From the NCBI GenBank assembly GCA_002707365.1, contig PAMQ01000014.1:100496-164495 (forward strand): 64,000 nucleotides of DNA, given 5' to 3'. The translations under genes were made by a program, and so were the position numbers. The number at the start of each line of letters is the position of its first letter. Position 1 is the first letter of the stretch. Positions 36,829 to 45,912 of this stretch are shown in pieces. The notes beneath the pieces were generated by a model. The model saw only the letters and a program-made list of their open reading frames with translations, ran no database searches and was not told the DNA's origin. The DNA comes from Trueperaceae bacterium (lineage in GTDB: Bacteria > Deinococcota > Deinococci > Deinococcales > Trueperaceae).

Positions 36829-37955
36829 TATCGTTCTCCTTTGGACTGGACTCTGACCCAATGTCCGATCCGGGCGGATTCTGCTGCCGCGTCAGTAAAT
36901 GCTTGAACTCTGTAACCATCTTCAAGGTTTGGGTGGTCACTTTTTTCTCCATTCATTACAGTTCGTACAGCTGGGATTACAGATTTACTAAAGCGGTTGC
37001 CAAAATGTTCAGCAGGAGTTTCTACGATTTCAGGAAGCTGATCTGGTTGGGCGATTGAAACTATACCCCGCATCCGGTCGACTCCTAATGAGGCTTTAGA
37101 TCCGTGAAGCTCAAGTTCTGGAGCAAAGCCTTTACGAAGGTGCGTCGCATGCGAAACCATAAGCACCCCAGTCACACCACTCTCAAATTCCCAGGAGATG
37201 TTAGCGTAATCAAAAGTTCCGCCCTTTCGGCTATCTGGAGACTGGGGTTTGTCGGACTTGGTCCAGTCGAGAGCCTCCGCCAGATTGATGGAACCAAGAT
37301 CAGGTTTAGGTTGTGAGATAGTACCCCCATGAGCAAGCACTTGTGTTGCTTCTTCACCTAGAATCCATCTTATGGTGTCGTACGAGTGCGACCCAACATC
37401 AGCAATACTCCCGCCTGCTGACAGTTCAGGATCGTCACGCCACGTAAGAGGCATAGAGGGTGGTCGGGGATTAAGCCAGCGATAAATAACAGATCGGACT
37501 TCGCCGATAGCACCCTCAGCCACTAGCTCCTTAGCTCTGATAAACATGTCAAGATAGCGGGTCCAGAACGGCACGTAAGTCGCCAGTTGTGGTTGGTCCC
37601 GATAGGCTTCCCACATAACCCGTGCTTCTTTTGCATCAGCCCCAACAGGTTTTTCACATAGTAGATGTTTACCTGATTCTGCGCAGGCTAATACAGGCTC
37701 AAGGTGAAGCTTATCCGGTGTGGCTACGACAACTAAGTCGACATCGGGGTGATCCACTACTTCTTGCCAATCACTTGTTATTAGTTCTGCGCCGTCTTCA
37801 ATTTTTGCCTGTTCAAGAAGGTCACGTCGACGGGCACATAATGCCACGATCCTTACACCTTGGGTGTCGCGTAATTCTTGTCTGTAGGGCGTCCCGATGA
37901 AACCGGTAGCGCCAATCACCCCAACGCCGATTGTTCTATCGCTGTTTGTCGTCAT
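36828..37955 (-). CDS. Gfo/Idh/MocA family oxidoreductase 7
   Basis: 375 aa. VGVIGATGFIG (about 12-22), LLCEKPVGAD (EKP, about 98-100), YVPFWTRYLD and GGSIADVGSHSYDTIRWILG with the C-terminal His. First gene of the minus-strand Gfo/Idh-GH39 unit. ATG 37955 lacks a close Shine-Dalgarno; a TACACT box ends 8 nt upstream, so a near-leaderless start is possible. Oxidises an unknown sugar or polyol. Confidence 0.9.
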   Translation of the reverse strand: MTTNSDRTIGVGVIGATGFIGTPYRQELRDTQGVRIVALCARRRDLLEQAKIEDGAELITSDWQEVVDHPDVDLVVVATPDKLHLEPVLACAESGKHLLCEKPVGADAKEARVMWEAYRDQPQLATYVPFWTRYLDMFIRAKELVAEGAIGEVRSVIYRWLNPRPPSMPLTWRDDPELSAGGSIADVGSHSYDTIRWILGEEATQVLAHGGTISQPKPDLGSINLAEALDWTKSDKPQSPDSRKGGTFDYANISWEFESGVTGVLMVSHATHLRKGFAPELELHGSKASLGVDRMRGIVSIAQPDQLPEIVETPAEHFGNRFSKSVIPAVRTVMNGEKSDHPNLEDGYRVQAFTDAAAESARIGHWVRVQSKGER

Positions 37956-38040
37956 GCTTTGTAAGTGTACCTTACCTCCAAACTATTGCAGTCCCTTTCG
38001 CTCGGTTCAAGTGATCCAGCTTTGGCATTGATACCAGCGC

Positions 38041-38461
38041 AAGTCAAGTCATCAAATCCTCACGTCCGGACAAGAGGATTATTGGCGCTGAGCCCGCTAA
38101 CGCGATGTTGTTGGCCGATATGGATTGGTGGCCGCATAAAACCCAGGGTTGGACACCAGATTTTATTCTGGAAGTGCTAGACAAAAGAGTTATGGATCAG
38201 AGAGTCTTAGTCGGTTACACAGATGCTATTGGCACGGTCTGAAAGTCAGCCAAACAAGAGGGGATTTTCAAAGGCATTTCCGCAGGAACAACTATGTTGG
38301 CGGCATTGTCTATAGCTAATGAAATTCAAACAGCCAATACTTTCTGCGTAATGTTTCCGGACATCGGTGAACGTTACCTTTCATCGCTATTATTCGAGGG
38401 CATTGCAACAGATTCGGACGAAGACTGGTTAGTTGCACTTAGAGAATTATGTGTACCATAG
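38041..38461 (+). pseudogene. decayed cysteine synthase (cysK-like) remnant
   Basis: The plus strand still spells the C-terminal third of a PLP-dependent cysteine synthase: KSSNPH (38046-38063, one frame), then after a frameshift RIIGAEPANAM, CPHK-like PHKTQGWTPDFILEVLD, an in-frame TGA near 38238, then KQEGIFKGISAGTTM and CVMFPDIGERYLSSLLFEG, ending at TAG 38461. The N-terminal two thirds, with the PLP lysine, are absent. A frameshift, a stop and a 5' truncation make a functional product very unlikely. It sits between the Gfo/Idh unit and PhyH 4, a sign that this segment has been rearranged. Confidence 0.8.
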
Positions 38462-38513
38462 GGATACTAGCCTAGGGATTGCATGCAACGGGCCCCGTGG
38501 CGGAAGGTAAGTG

Positions 38514-39308
38514 ATGTCTAATTTGGCACTACGCAGGCTAACAAAACAGCAGGTGGATAGTTACCGAATTAATGGCCATATTACGGTTGAGAACGTGCTT
38601 TCTCCTCAGGAAGTTGAAGTTCTTGCTGACCATACGGACCGCATAGCTGAAGGTCAGGTCAAGAATATCCCTGAAACTAGTACCCAACTAGAGAAAGTTT
38701 ATCGTGATGGTGATTTGGAAGTTACTAACCAGTTGTTGAGCGTCAGAAAGTTATTCAATATCGCTGTTTACGATAATGTGATGTGGGGGCACGTTACTAA
38801 TACCGCGATTGTTGATATTGTTGCTGATCTGCTCAGTACTGATGACATTAAACTTTATGGTGACCAGCTGTTTATGAAACCTCCGGAGCTTGGGGCAGAG
38901 CAACCGTGGCACCAGGACTCAGAATCATGGCGCGATATATTCCCCATGGACCTTGTATCAGCCTGGACCGCTATCGATCACGCCAAGACCGAGAACGGTT
39001 GCCTTAATTTTGCGCCGGGTACTCAGCGGTGCGGCATGTTGCGAGGGCAGCAGCGCGAGGCGTTTGTGAGGGACTTAGGAAATGAAGAATGGCCTATCGT
39101 AGCAGCTCCCCTCAGACCAGGAAGCATAAGCTTCCACCACAGCCTTGTTCTCCACCAAAGTAATGCCAACACCTCTGGACAGCGTAGACGTGGTTACGCC
39201 GTTCATTACATGAGAGCTAAATCTTACAGGGACGACAGCATAACGGATGCCCCCAAGATGCCTGCTTTTAAGCAAGTTCGGGGACAATCTTTCCCGACAC
39301 GGGTCTAA
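38514..39308 (+). CDS. phytanoyl-CoA dioxygenase (PhyH) family protein 4
   Basis: 264 aa Fe(II)/2-oxoglutarate oxygenase. Iron ligands WHQD (His133, Asp135) and LHQSN (His214), with the 2-oxoglutarate Arg in RRRGYAVHY. AWTAIDHAKTENGCLNFAPGT is the family core. ATG 38514 has GGAAGG 6 nt upstream; a GTG lies one codon before it. 21 nt ahead of the amidohydrolase-like gene, with which it is probably co-transcribed. Follows directly on the cysK remnant. Confidence 0.88.
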   Translation: MSNLALRRLTKQQVDSYRINGHITVENVLSPQEVEVLADHTDRIAEGQVKNIPETSTQLEKVYRDGDLEVTNQLLSVRKLFNIAVYDNVMWGHVTNTAIVDIVADLLSTDDIKLYGDQLFMKPPELGAEQPWHQDSESWRDIFPMDLVSAWTAIDHAKTENGCLNFAPGTQRCGMLRGQQREAFVRDLGNEEWPIVAAPLRPGSISFHHSLVLHQSNANTSGQRRRGYAVHYMRAKSYRDDSITDAPKMPAFKQVRGQSFPTRV

Positions 39309-39329
39309 TCATCTCTCCAGAAGGCACCC

Positions 39330-40547
39330 ATGCGATTTGATTTGTTAATTCAAGGTGGTGAGGTTTTAGACCCAGGCTTCGGCTATCAGGGGAAGCTTGA
39401 TGTCGCCATAAAGGACAACAGAATTGCGGCAGTTGATCACGGTATTCCTAAGAGATCTGCGGGACGCGTAATAGATGCTGACGGGCTTTTCGTGACTCCA
39501 GGACTAGTAGACCTTCATACACATGTCTACCATGGGGGTAGTTACTATGGCATCTCACCTGATCCTGTAGCAGCTCGGAGTGGGGTCACTACCTGGCTCG
39601 ATGTCGGTACGGCAGGAGCTTACAATTTCCCCGGTTTTCGAGAATTCGTTATCTCCCCAGCAAAGGCCCACATATACGGCCTCTTAAACATTTCATCGAT
39701 AGGACTAACTGCACCCACTGGGGAATTAGGAAACCTTGATTATTGTGACGTTGACCTTTGCTGCAAACTCATTGATCTGAACCGTGACGTCCTATTAGGC
39801 GTTAAGGTCCGAATCGACGCTCGTACCACGATGGGTAACGGCCTCGAACCGCTCCGACGTGCTCGGGAGGCAGCTGACCGATGTGAGTTACCGTTGATGG
39901 TCCACATTGGTGATGGCCCGCCTGCTCTTAAAGAGATCCTAGATTTCTTAAGCCCAGGCGACGTTATTACCCACTGCTTCACGGGATTAGACATGCGCAT
40001 AATTGACCACCGTGGCAAGCTTCAAGATGACGTCAGAAAGGCGTGGGATTCTGGTGTCATTTTAGACGTTGGGCATGGGGCAGGATCCTTTTCTTTTGAA
40101 ACTGCCCAGGCAATGATGGCTGAGGGTCACCTTCCTGACGTCATCTCCTCAGACATACACCAGCTTAGTATTCATGGGCCAATGTTTGACTTACCCACGT
40201 GCTTAAGCAAATTTCTAGCTCTCGGAATGAAGTTGCCAGAAGTGATTGAAGCAGCTACCGCGAAACCTGCTAAGGCAATGGGTCTCACTAGCGAAGTGGG
40301 GACCCTAAAACCCGGCACGCTAGCTGATCTAGCGCTATTCCGAGTTGCCCAAGGGGATTATACTTTCTATGACGTATTTATGAATCCCTATAAGGGAACG
40401 CAATTGCTTTGTAACACCATGACTATTATTGAAGGCCAGGTATTACCTAACCATAAGGAAAAACTTCCGGCACCTTGGGTCCAACTGACAGACCAGCAGC
40501 TTACTCTGATTAAACGTGGCCATAGACCAAGCGACTGGTGTAAATAG
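39330..40547 (+). CDS. amidohydrolase/deacetylase family metallohydrolase (dihydroorotase-like)
   Basis: 405 aa. Metal-dependent TIM-barrel hydrolase: HTH metal pair in VDLHTHVYHG (His63, His65), the likely carbamylated Lys in LLGVKVRI (Lys159), VHIGDGP (His192), THCFTG (His215) and SSDIHQ with the catalytic Asp. The composite beta-sandwich is formed by the ends (LLIQGGEVLDPG and LKPGTLADLALF). This subgroup acts on N-acyl or cyclic amide bonds. It follows PhyH 4 by 21 nt and converges with the Tm-1-type genes. Confidence 0.85.
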   Translation: MRFDLLIQGGEVLDPGFGYQGKLDVAIKDNRIAAVDHGIPKRSAGRVIDADGLFVTPGLVDLHTHVYHGGSYYGISPDPVAARSGVTTWLDVGTAGAYNFPGFREFVISPAKAHIYGLLNISSIGLTAPTGELGNLDYCDVDLCCKLIDLNRDVLLGVKVRIDARTTMGNGLEPLRRAREAADRCELPLMVHIGDGPPALKEILDFLSPGDVITHCFTGLDMRIIDHRGKLQDDVRKAWDSGVILDVGHGAGSFSFETAQAMMAEGHLPDVISSDIHQLSIHGPMFDLPTCLSKFLALGMKLPEVIEAATAKPAKAMGLTSEVGTLKPGTLADLALFRVAQGDYTFYDVFMNPYKGTQLLCNTMTIIEGQVLPNHKEKLPAPWVQLTDQQLTLIKRGHRPSDWCK

Positions 40548-40624
40548 ACCGACTGCTCTACTAAGAAGTAGTGAAGGTCAAGCTTATCCTTGGCGGTGGT
40601 ACTCTAACTACACGTCAACAGCAA

Positions 40625-41455
40625 TTAAGCTAAGGGGAGGTTCTTGAAGTCTGCAACCTGACCCGCAATGGCTCGCTCAGTCGGTAAACGTTCAATAGAA
40701 GAGGCGCCAAAGAACCCATTGATTCCCGGCATGCGTGCTAGAGCTTCGCCAACGTTGTCTGGCTCATCCAATGGTCCTCCATGACAGATGACTAAAATGT
40801 CATCTCGGACGCTTCTACCTGCTTCGGCAATAGCCATCACCTGATCAATGGCCTCATCTAAAGTTTTCGCCACTGCAGCACCGATACTTCCTGCCGTTGT
40901 GAGACCAGCATGCGCAACCAACTGGTCCGCCCCAGCCTTCGTCATCGCGATGGCTTCGTCCGGGTTGAAAACGTAGGGAGAAGTGAACAAGTCAAGTTCA
41001 TGCGCCACAGTGACTGCCTCGACCTCCTTATCGTAACCCATACCTGTGGCTTCAAGGTTAGCCCGGAAGGTACCATCGATGAGGCCAACAGTTGGGAAGT
41101 TCTGTATTCCTGAGAATCCCATGTCTTTCAAGTTTTTAATAAAAACTGGCATTAATTGGAAAGGGTCGGTTCCACACACGCCAGCTAATACCGGGACATC
41201 TTTGACAATCAGTAGGACTTCCGCTCCCATTTCCACTACGATGCTGTTGGCGTCACCATACGGGAGGTAACCAGCTAGTGAACCACGGCCTGCCATCCGG
41301 TAGCGACCTGAGTTATAAATGATTATCAGGTCAGCACCCCCAGCTTCAGCTAGTTTTGCAGAAATCCCAGTTCCCGCACCACAACCTATTATTGGTTTCC
41401 CAGCTTCGCCCTGCTCGCGTAGACGCCTTAAGATTTCGTGACGGGAAATGGCCAT
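40625..41455 (-). CDS. TIM-barrel protein of the PEP-hydrolase/Tm-1 C-terminal family
   Basis: 276 aa. Matches the phosphoenolpyruvate hydrolase-like family, which is fused as the C-terminal half of the plant Tm-1 protein. Seen: KPIIGCGAGTGISAKLAEAGGADLIIIYNSGRYRMAGRGS (about 20-59, beta1-alpha1 and the first loop), PVLAGVCGTDPF, GIQNFPTVGLIDG, and ICHGGPL toward the C terminus. Reaction unproven. ATG 41455 has AAAGGAT about 8 nt upstream; 29 nt after the Tm-1 N-terminal-type gene. Last gene of the minus-strand array. Confidence 0.85.
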   Translation of the reverse strand: MAISRHEILRRLREQGEAGKPIIGCGAGTGISAKLAEAGGADLIIIYNSGRYRMAGRGSLAGYLPYGDANSIVVEMGAEVLLIVKDVPVLAGVCGTDPFQLMPVFIKNLKDMGFSGIQNFPTVGLIDGTFRANLEATGMGYDKEVEAVTVAHELDLFTSPYVFNPDEAIAMTKAGADQLVAHAGLTTAGSIGAAVAKTLDEAIDQVMAIAEAGRSVRDDILVICHGGPLDEPDNVGEALARMPGINGFFGASSIERLPTERAIAGQVADFKNLPLA

Positions 41456-41484
41456 AGTTTCGTATCCTTTCTCTGCGTGCCGCG

Positions 41485-42696
41485 TTAGCTGGCAAGCATT
41501 TCTAATAGTGTCTCAGCAGCCTTACTAGAGAATTCCGGGTCATTAATATTGTGGTCGACTTCCACAACCGGAATGTCTGGCCTGAGGTTGTCCCTGATAG
41601 CATCGAAGCAACTTTTATCAGCTTGGGGATCCCAGAATCTCTCTCCCTCACTGTCTAGCATCGATACTCCTTTCAGCGGTAGTAATACCGTTACAGCCGC
41701 AGTAGCTTTGTTCGCAGCTGCAGCAAGCATTTTACATACAATAAAGTTCTCTTCGGGATTGGTGCGAAGGAGAGTTACATCCGGGTTCCATTGATAGAGG
41801 TTGCGGTCCTTGTATTTTTCGGGAACAGTATCTATCCCGCCGAAGTTAGCCATATCAACACACCCCGGTACTATCACTGCAGGTATTCCTGTTTCTGATG
41901 CCGCTAGACAGCGTTCTGGTCCAGCATCGAATACACCACCACAGACGGTATCTGCAAGCTCCGTCGTGGTCATATCTAGACTACCCTTAATGTATCCGTC
42001 GCGGATTAAATCTTCCATCGTACGGCCACCTGTCCCAGTGGCGTGGAAGACCAGAACTTCATAACCTGCAGATTCAACCAAGCCCTGAGCATGACCTACA
42101 GCAGTGGTGGTGTTGCCAAACATTGAGGCCGTAACTAACGGTCTTTCTGCGCCAGATTCAGGTTGTTCGGCCATAGCCATTCCGGCAATTGCACTAGCGG
42201 CATTAGTGTAAATTATTCGGCTTATTCGGTTAATACCAGCAACATCAACGATTGAAGGCATAAACGTGATGTCTTTAGTGCCAGCGTAAGCACTTACATC
42301 CCCACCACCCACTGTAGAGACCATCAATTTAGGCACCCCCACCGGCAGAGTGCGCATAGCTGCTGTTGCTACAGAAGTGCCTCCAGAACCTCCCATTCCA
42401 AGGATGCCATGGAGATTACCGTCGTCATAAAGTTTTCTTACAACAGCCGCAGCTCCACTTGCCATGGTTTGCATGGCCTCGTCCTTATGGCTCCCAGAGG
42501 TCAGGCGGGCCATATTACCCCCACCAGCTTCTACCACCTCGATATTGGCAATATCTGGAACCAAGAGTGGTTCGCCCATGATACCAACGTCGACTACCAG
42601 GGTTTTGGCGCCGGAAGCCTCTATAGCCTTCTTCACAAAAGCAAATTCGTCACCCTTCGTATCGAGGGCCCCTATGATTACTACTGTCTTCCCCAT
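41485..42696 (-). CDS. Tm-1-like ATP-binding domain protein (UPF0261)
   Basis: 403 aa, homologous to the N-terminal half of plant Tm-1. Visible: VVIIGALDTKGDEFAFVK (about 4-21), GGGNMARLTSG, GILGMGGSGGTSVATAAMRTLPVGVPKLMVSTVGGG (about 98-132) with glycine loops that bind nucleotide in the family, and FHATGTGGRTMEDLI. Function unknown in bacteria. ATG 42696 follows AAGGAGG by 6 nt. Directly upstream of its TIM-barrel partner and 46 nt after the cupin. Confidence 0.86.
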   Translation of the reverse strand: MGKTVVIIGALDTKGDEFAFVKKAIEASGAKTLVVDVGIMGEPLLVPDIANIEVVEAGGGNMARLTSGSHKDEAMQTMASGAAAVVRKLYDDGNLHGILGMGGSGGTSVATAAMRTLPVGVPKLMVSTVGGGDVSAYAGTKDITFMPSIVDVAGINRISRIIYTNAASAIAGMAMAEQPESGAERPLVTASMFGNTTTAVGHAQGLVESAGYEVLVFHATGTGGRTMEDLIRDGYIKGSLDMTTTELADTVCGGVFDAGPERCLAASETGIPAVIVPGCVDMANFGGIDTVPEKYKDRNLYQWNPDVTLLRTNPEENFIVCKMLAAAANKATAAVTVLLPLKGVSMLDSEGERFWDPQADKSCFDAIRDNLRPDIPVVEVDHNINDPEFSSKAAETLLEMLAS

Positions 42697-42742
42697 GATT
42701 GTCCTCCTTATAAATGGAGATTTATAGATCTGAGCTGTACCT

Positions 42743-43105
42743 TTAGGGCGCGTCTACAGTTTTTCTATCAGCCGATGAAAAAGTTATGAGCAGCAATGCG
42801 TCTTCCGAACCAATATTTCGTGCATTGTGAACTATGTTTGGGGGAATGGCTATACTGTCTCCCACGCTCATTTCAAGCTCTTTATCGCCGATAGAGTGAC
42901 TAATTTTCCCTTCGAGGACAATCAGGACCTCTTCACAGTTAGGGTGATAATGCCGGTGGTTACTGTTACCGCTTTTTAAACGGCATCTACCCACAGTCAT
43001 CTCGCTCGAGTTGTTCAACTGTCTACTAGCAAACCAGAGCAAATCTCCCCACTCAAAGATTTCTTGGGCGGCATCATCAGCTTTCAGAACACTCACATTG
43101 TCCAT
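42743..43105 (-). CDS. cupin-domain protein
   Basis: 120 aa single-domain cupin. Both cupin motifs are seen: HRHYHPNCEEVLIVLEGK (about 51-68, with His/His/Glu metal ligands) and GDSIAIPPNIVHNARNIG (about 80-97, with the last His). Could isomerise or sense a small molecule. ATG 43105 has AAGGAG 7 nt upstream. 133 nt downstream of the kinase and 46 nt upstream of the Tm-1-like gene, so it ties the two halves of the array together. Confidence 0.86.
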   Translation of the reverse strand: MDNVSVLKADDAAQEIFEWGDLLWFASRQLNNSSEMTVGRCRLKSGNSNHRHYHPNCEEVLIVLEGKISHSIGDKELEMSVGDSIAIPPNIVHNARNIGSEDALLLITFSSADRKTVDAP

Positions 43106-43238
43106 AAAGTTACTCCTTCGGGACGCACAAAGGGAATCAGGCTATGTCGTCCAGCAGTCCAGCGGGACTCTAATTATGTGATGATACAAGATTACGATCA
43201 CTATTACGCAAGAATCTGTTTCGCTGACGAATTCGTCA

Positions 43239-44231
43239 TTACCAAGAATCCAAAAACTCTTCTGCATTCCTACAAGCTCGCTCGATCTCTAGAACCAGGT
43301 TTTCTTGTGAACGAACTTCTGGGCGTTGTGACGCCCAACCTAGCGTCACCAGCCGTCGGACAAGAACAAACAATGGAATTAATGAAATTGCAGAGTCATT
43401 CAATGGCCGCAGGATAACGTAGCCTGCGATCATCGACTCCAATATCGGTTTAAAGAGGGGATGATCAGTGTAATTCGTTATTGCGATAGCTAATTCGTAT
43501 GCGTGCCAGCCGAAAGCCGAATCGTCAAAGTCGATAATGTGAAGCCCACCAGCGCTGACAACAACATTCTCCGGGTGCAGATCAGCATGAATCAAACTGT
43601 ATGTTCTTGGTGAGGTGGCGTAGTCTGATAGAACCTCGGTTGCAACTTGTTTCACCTCTTTAATTAACTTGGTTTGCTTACAATCATATTGGGGAAGGTC
43701 CCAAAAATTACCCCAAAAAGGATTTTGACCGACAAGCCCGTCAACGTCCAAATTAGGGCGCTCAAAGTCTGCAGGCAGAAGCCATTCTGATGACTGATTA
43801 TGTATTCGTGCTGCGGTTTGGCCTAGCTGCCCAAAGTATTGGCGTATCGAAGCTTCATCTGTATTCGGACCAATTAAATTCCCAAGCAGCTCACCTTCGA
43901 CCCAGTGGAGCATGCTGACATTGCGCATCTCATCAGACCCCGGTAGAGGCAGCGCCACGTAGGCATTACCATCAGGAGTCAACAATGGTTTGGGAACGTC
44001 TATACCTTCCTTTCGAAGAGCTTTTGTCCAGAGTAATTCGGAGTTAAGTTCTTTGAGAGTGTGATAAGTGGGTCTATGAATACGAAGTACATACGTTTGC
44101 CCGTTAGCATCTACCCGGAACGCGACATTTTCGCTGATAGCTAGATTTTCAAGACATGCCCCATCAAGATTCCACGCCTCAAGAGCTCTTTTAGCGATAA
44201 TGCGGAAGGGAAGCCACCTATCAATTGGCAT
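43239..44231 (-). CDS. APH-family small-molecule kinase (hydroxylysine/homoserine kinase-like)
   Basis: 330 aa aminoglycoside-phosphotransferase fold. ATP-lid Lys/Arg region VAFRVDANGQTYVLRIHRP (about 36-54), catalytic loop HADLHPENV (His215, Asp217, Asn222) and metal loop DFDDSAF (Asp234, Asp236). The start overlaps the aminotransferase stop by 11 nt. A kinase of this fold next to a class III aminotransferase-like enzyme is the layout of hydroxylysine kinase with 5-phosphohydroxylysine phospho-lyase, so it probably phosphorylates a hydroxylated amine. Confidence 0.82.
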   Translation of the reverse strand: MPIDRWLPFRIIAKRALEAWNLDGACLENLAISENVAFRVDANGQTYVLRIHRPTYHTLKELNSELLWTKALRKEGIDVPKPLLTPDGNAYVALPLPGSDEMRNVSMLHWVEGELLGNLIGPNTDEASIRQYFGQLGQTAARIHNQSSEWLLPADFERPNLDVDGLVGQNPFWGNFWDLPQYDCKQTKLIKEVKQVATEVLSDYATSPRTYSLIHADLHPENVVVSAGGLHIIDFDDSAFGWHAYELAIAITNYTDHPLFKPILESMIAGYVILRPLNDSAISLIPLFVLVRRLVTLGWASQRPEVRSQENLVLEIERACRNAEEFLDSW

Positions 44232-45495
44232 ACAGTTCCTTTAGCGTCTCCTCAAAAGCACTGAGAAACAGATCGGCATGTTCTCTCAAAAACACTAACG
44301 GTGGACGGATTTTTAGAACATTCTTATGCACTCCAGAGTTGCTAATAAGAAACCCCATATCTTTTAGGTTGTTCACTACAGCTACAGCCCCTAATTCGTC
44401 CGGAAATTTCGTACCATAGTCCTGGATCCAATCAATTCCGACGAATAAACCATGACCTCGGACGTCACCCATGCATTCCCACGAGTGCTGCAAGCCCCTT
44501 AATTCCGTAATCAGATAGGAACCGACATCGATCACGTTTTTCTGAAGATTTTCTTCTTCAATCACATCTAGGACCGCCATCCCGACAGCTGCCTGGAGCG
44601 GAGTTGATGCGAAAGTATTGAAATAACCGGTTGCTTTACGGAACTGCGTAATATGTTTGTGTCTGGCTGCTGTTGCCGCCAAAGGAAACCCGTTACCCAT
44701 TGGTTTCCCCATAGTGACAATGTCTGGTAAGAAGTCTGTAGTCTCGTAACCCCACCAATGTCCAGTGCGGCAGAATCCAGCTTGTACCTCGTCGGCAATA
44801 AATAGTCCACCTGCATTACGAACCATTTCTGCCGCACGCGGCATGAAATCGATTGGAATGTCAGGTAATCCCTCGTTAGCTAGGATTGAGCAGACTAACA
44901 TACCAGCTAGTTTTGTCCCTTGCTCTTTAAAGGCTTGTATCGCTGATTCAATCTGGTCTAGGTAAAGTGTTGTCAGAGCACTGCCGCCGACATTCTCAAT
45001 CAGGGGCCGGAATGTTTGTGGGAAATTAATGGTGCGAAAGTCAGTACTAGCGTCTCTTCCCGTAACTTTACGAACTTCTGCACTATTGCCGTGGTACCCA
45101 GCATTCGTACCGATAATGCCTTGCCCGCCGGTTACAGAACGAGCGATCCTTATAGCTACTTCACTGGCTTCGGTACCAGAACAGGAAAACACGACGCTTG
45201 TCAACGGGTTTATGTGTAATTCCATCAAACGCTCCGCGTAATTGAGGATGCCCTCATGTAGGTAGCGGCTGTGTACGTTAAGGGTAGAGGCTTGATCACT
45301 TAACGCCGCTACTACATGTGGATGGGAGTGTCCTACACACGGAACATTGTTGTACATGTCAAGATATTTCCTACCGTCAGCATCAAAGAGCCATACCCCC
45401 TCACCCCGGACGACGTGGACGGGTTCCTCGTAAAAAACGGGGGTACCACCCCCTAAAAGTTTCTCACGGCGATCCGAGATAGTTTTGTGATTCAC
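44221..45495 (-). CDS. class III aminotransferase-fold PLP enzyme, phospho-lyase candidate
   Basis: 424 aa. PLP enzyme of the ornithine-aminotransferase fold: GTEASEVAIRIAR (phosphate-binding region, about 107-119), FIADEVQAGFCRTG with the PLP Asp235, and the Schiff-base Lys264 in TMGKPMGNGFP. The GKPMGNG pattern and the N-terminal LDMYNNVPCVGHSHPHVV resemble the AGXT2L/ethanolamine- or hydroxylysine-phosphate phospho-lyase group. The GTG at 45495 has GGAAGG upstream. Coupled to the kinase; the joint prediction is phosphorylation followed by loss of phosphate and ammonia. Confidence 0.84.
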   Translation of the reverse strand: MNHKTISDRREKLLGGGTPVFYEEPVHVVRGEGVWLFDADGRKYLDMYNNVPCVGHSHPHVVAALSDQASTLNVHSRYLHEGILNYAERLMELHINPLTSVVFSCSGTEASEVAIRIARSVTGGQGIIGTNAGYHGNSAEVRKVTGRDASTDFRTINFPQTFRPLIENVGGSALTTLYLDQIESAIQAFKEQGTKLAGMLVCSILANEGLPDIPIDFMPRAAEMVRNAGGLFIADEVQAGFCRTGHWWGYETTDFLPDIVTMGKPMGNGFPLAATAARHKHITQFRKATGYFNTFASTPLQAAVGMAVLDVIEEENLQKNVIDVGSYLITELRGLQHSWECMGDVRGHGLFVGIDWIQDYGTKFPDELGAVAVVNNLKDMGFLISNSGVHKNVLKIRPPLVFLREHADLFLSAFEETLKELYAN

Positions 45496-45524
45496 CTATG
45501 GCGTTCCTTCCCTTAAGTAGGCTG

Positions 45525-45902
45525 TCAGTCATCGTATTCAACTGCAATCTCATCATCATTGATTATTACGGGATAGGTTTTCACTCGCACGTTTGGATCG
45601 ACAAGACATTGACCAGTAGCAATTTCAAATTCCCATAAGTGCCAAGGACACCGAATGATCTCACCATCACGCTCGAACCTAAGTCCATTAAAGTTCGAAG
45701 AGCCGGGACCTTCAGATGTCACGTGTCCAGTTACTCGGCCCGTACATAAGGGACCAAAATTATGAGGGCAAATGTTTCGCAGGGCATGAAAAGACCCGTT
45801 GACATTAAATACACCTATACCGGCTCGACCCCGAAAAGGTACCACCAGTTTTCTTTCCCCAGGAGGAATATCGTTAACTTTACCGACCATCACGCGCGTC
45901 AT
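45525..45902 (-). CDS. Rieske [2Fe-2S] domain protein
   Basis: 125 aa. The two cluster-binding loops are ICPHNFGPLC (Cys45, His47) and RCPWHLWEF (Cys85, His88). As a single-domain Rieske protein it should pass electrons to an oxygenase or act as its ferredoxin. ATG 45902 follows AAAGGAAC by 4-7 nt; a longer reading frame from 46064 overlaps the upstream gene and adds no homology. 10 nt after the amidohydrolase. Confidence 0.88.
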   Translation of the reverse strand: MTRVMVGKVNDIPPGERKLVVPFRGRAGIGVFNVNGSFHALRNICPHNFGPLCTGRVTGHVTSEGPGSSNFNGLRFERDGEIIRCPWHLWEFEIATGQCLVDPNVRVKTYPVIINDDEIAVEYDD

Positions 45903-45912
45903 TAAAGTTCCT

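Noticed and set aside
42409..42789. Plus-strand frame of 126 codons
   Set aside because: It lies opposite the Tm-1-like gene, which has a strong ribosome binding site and clear homology.
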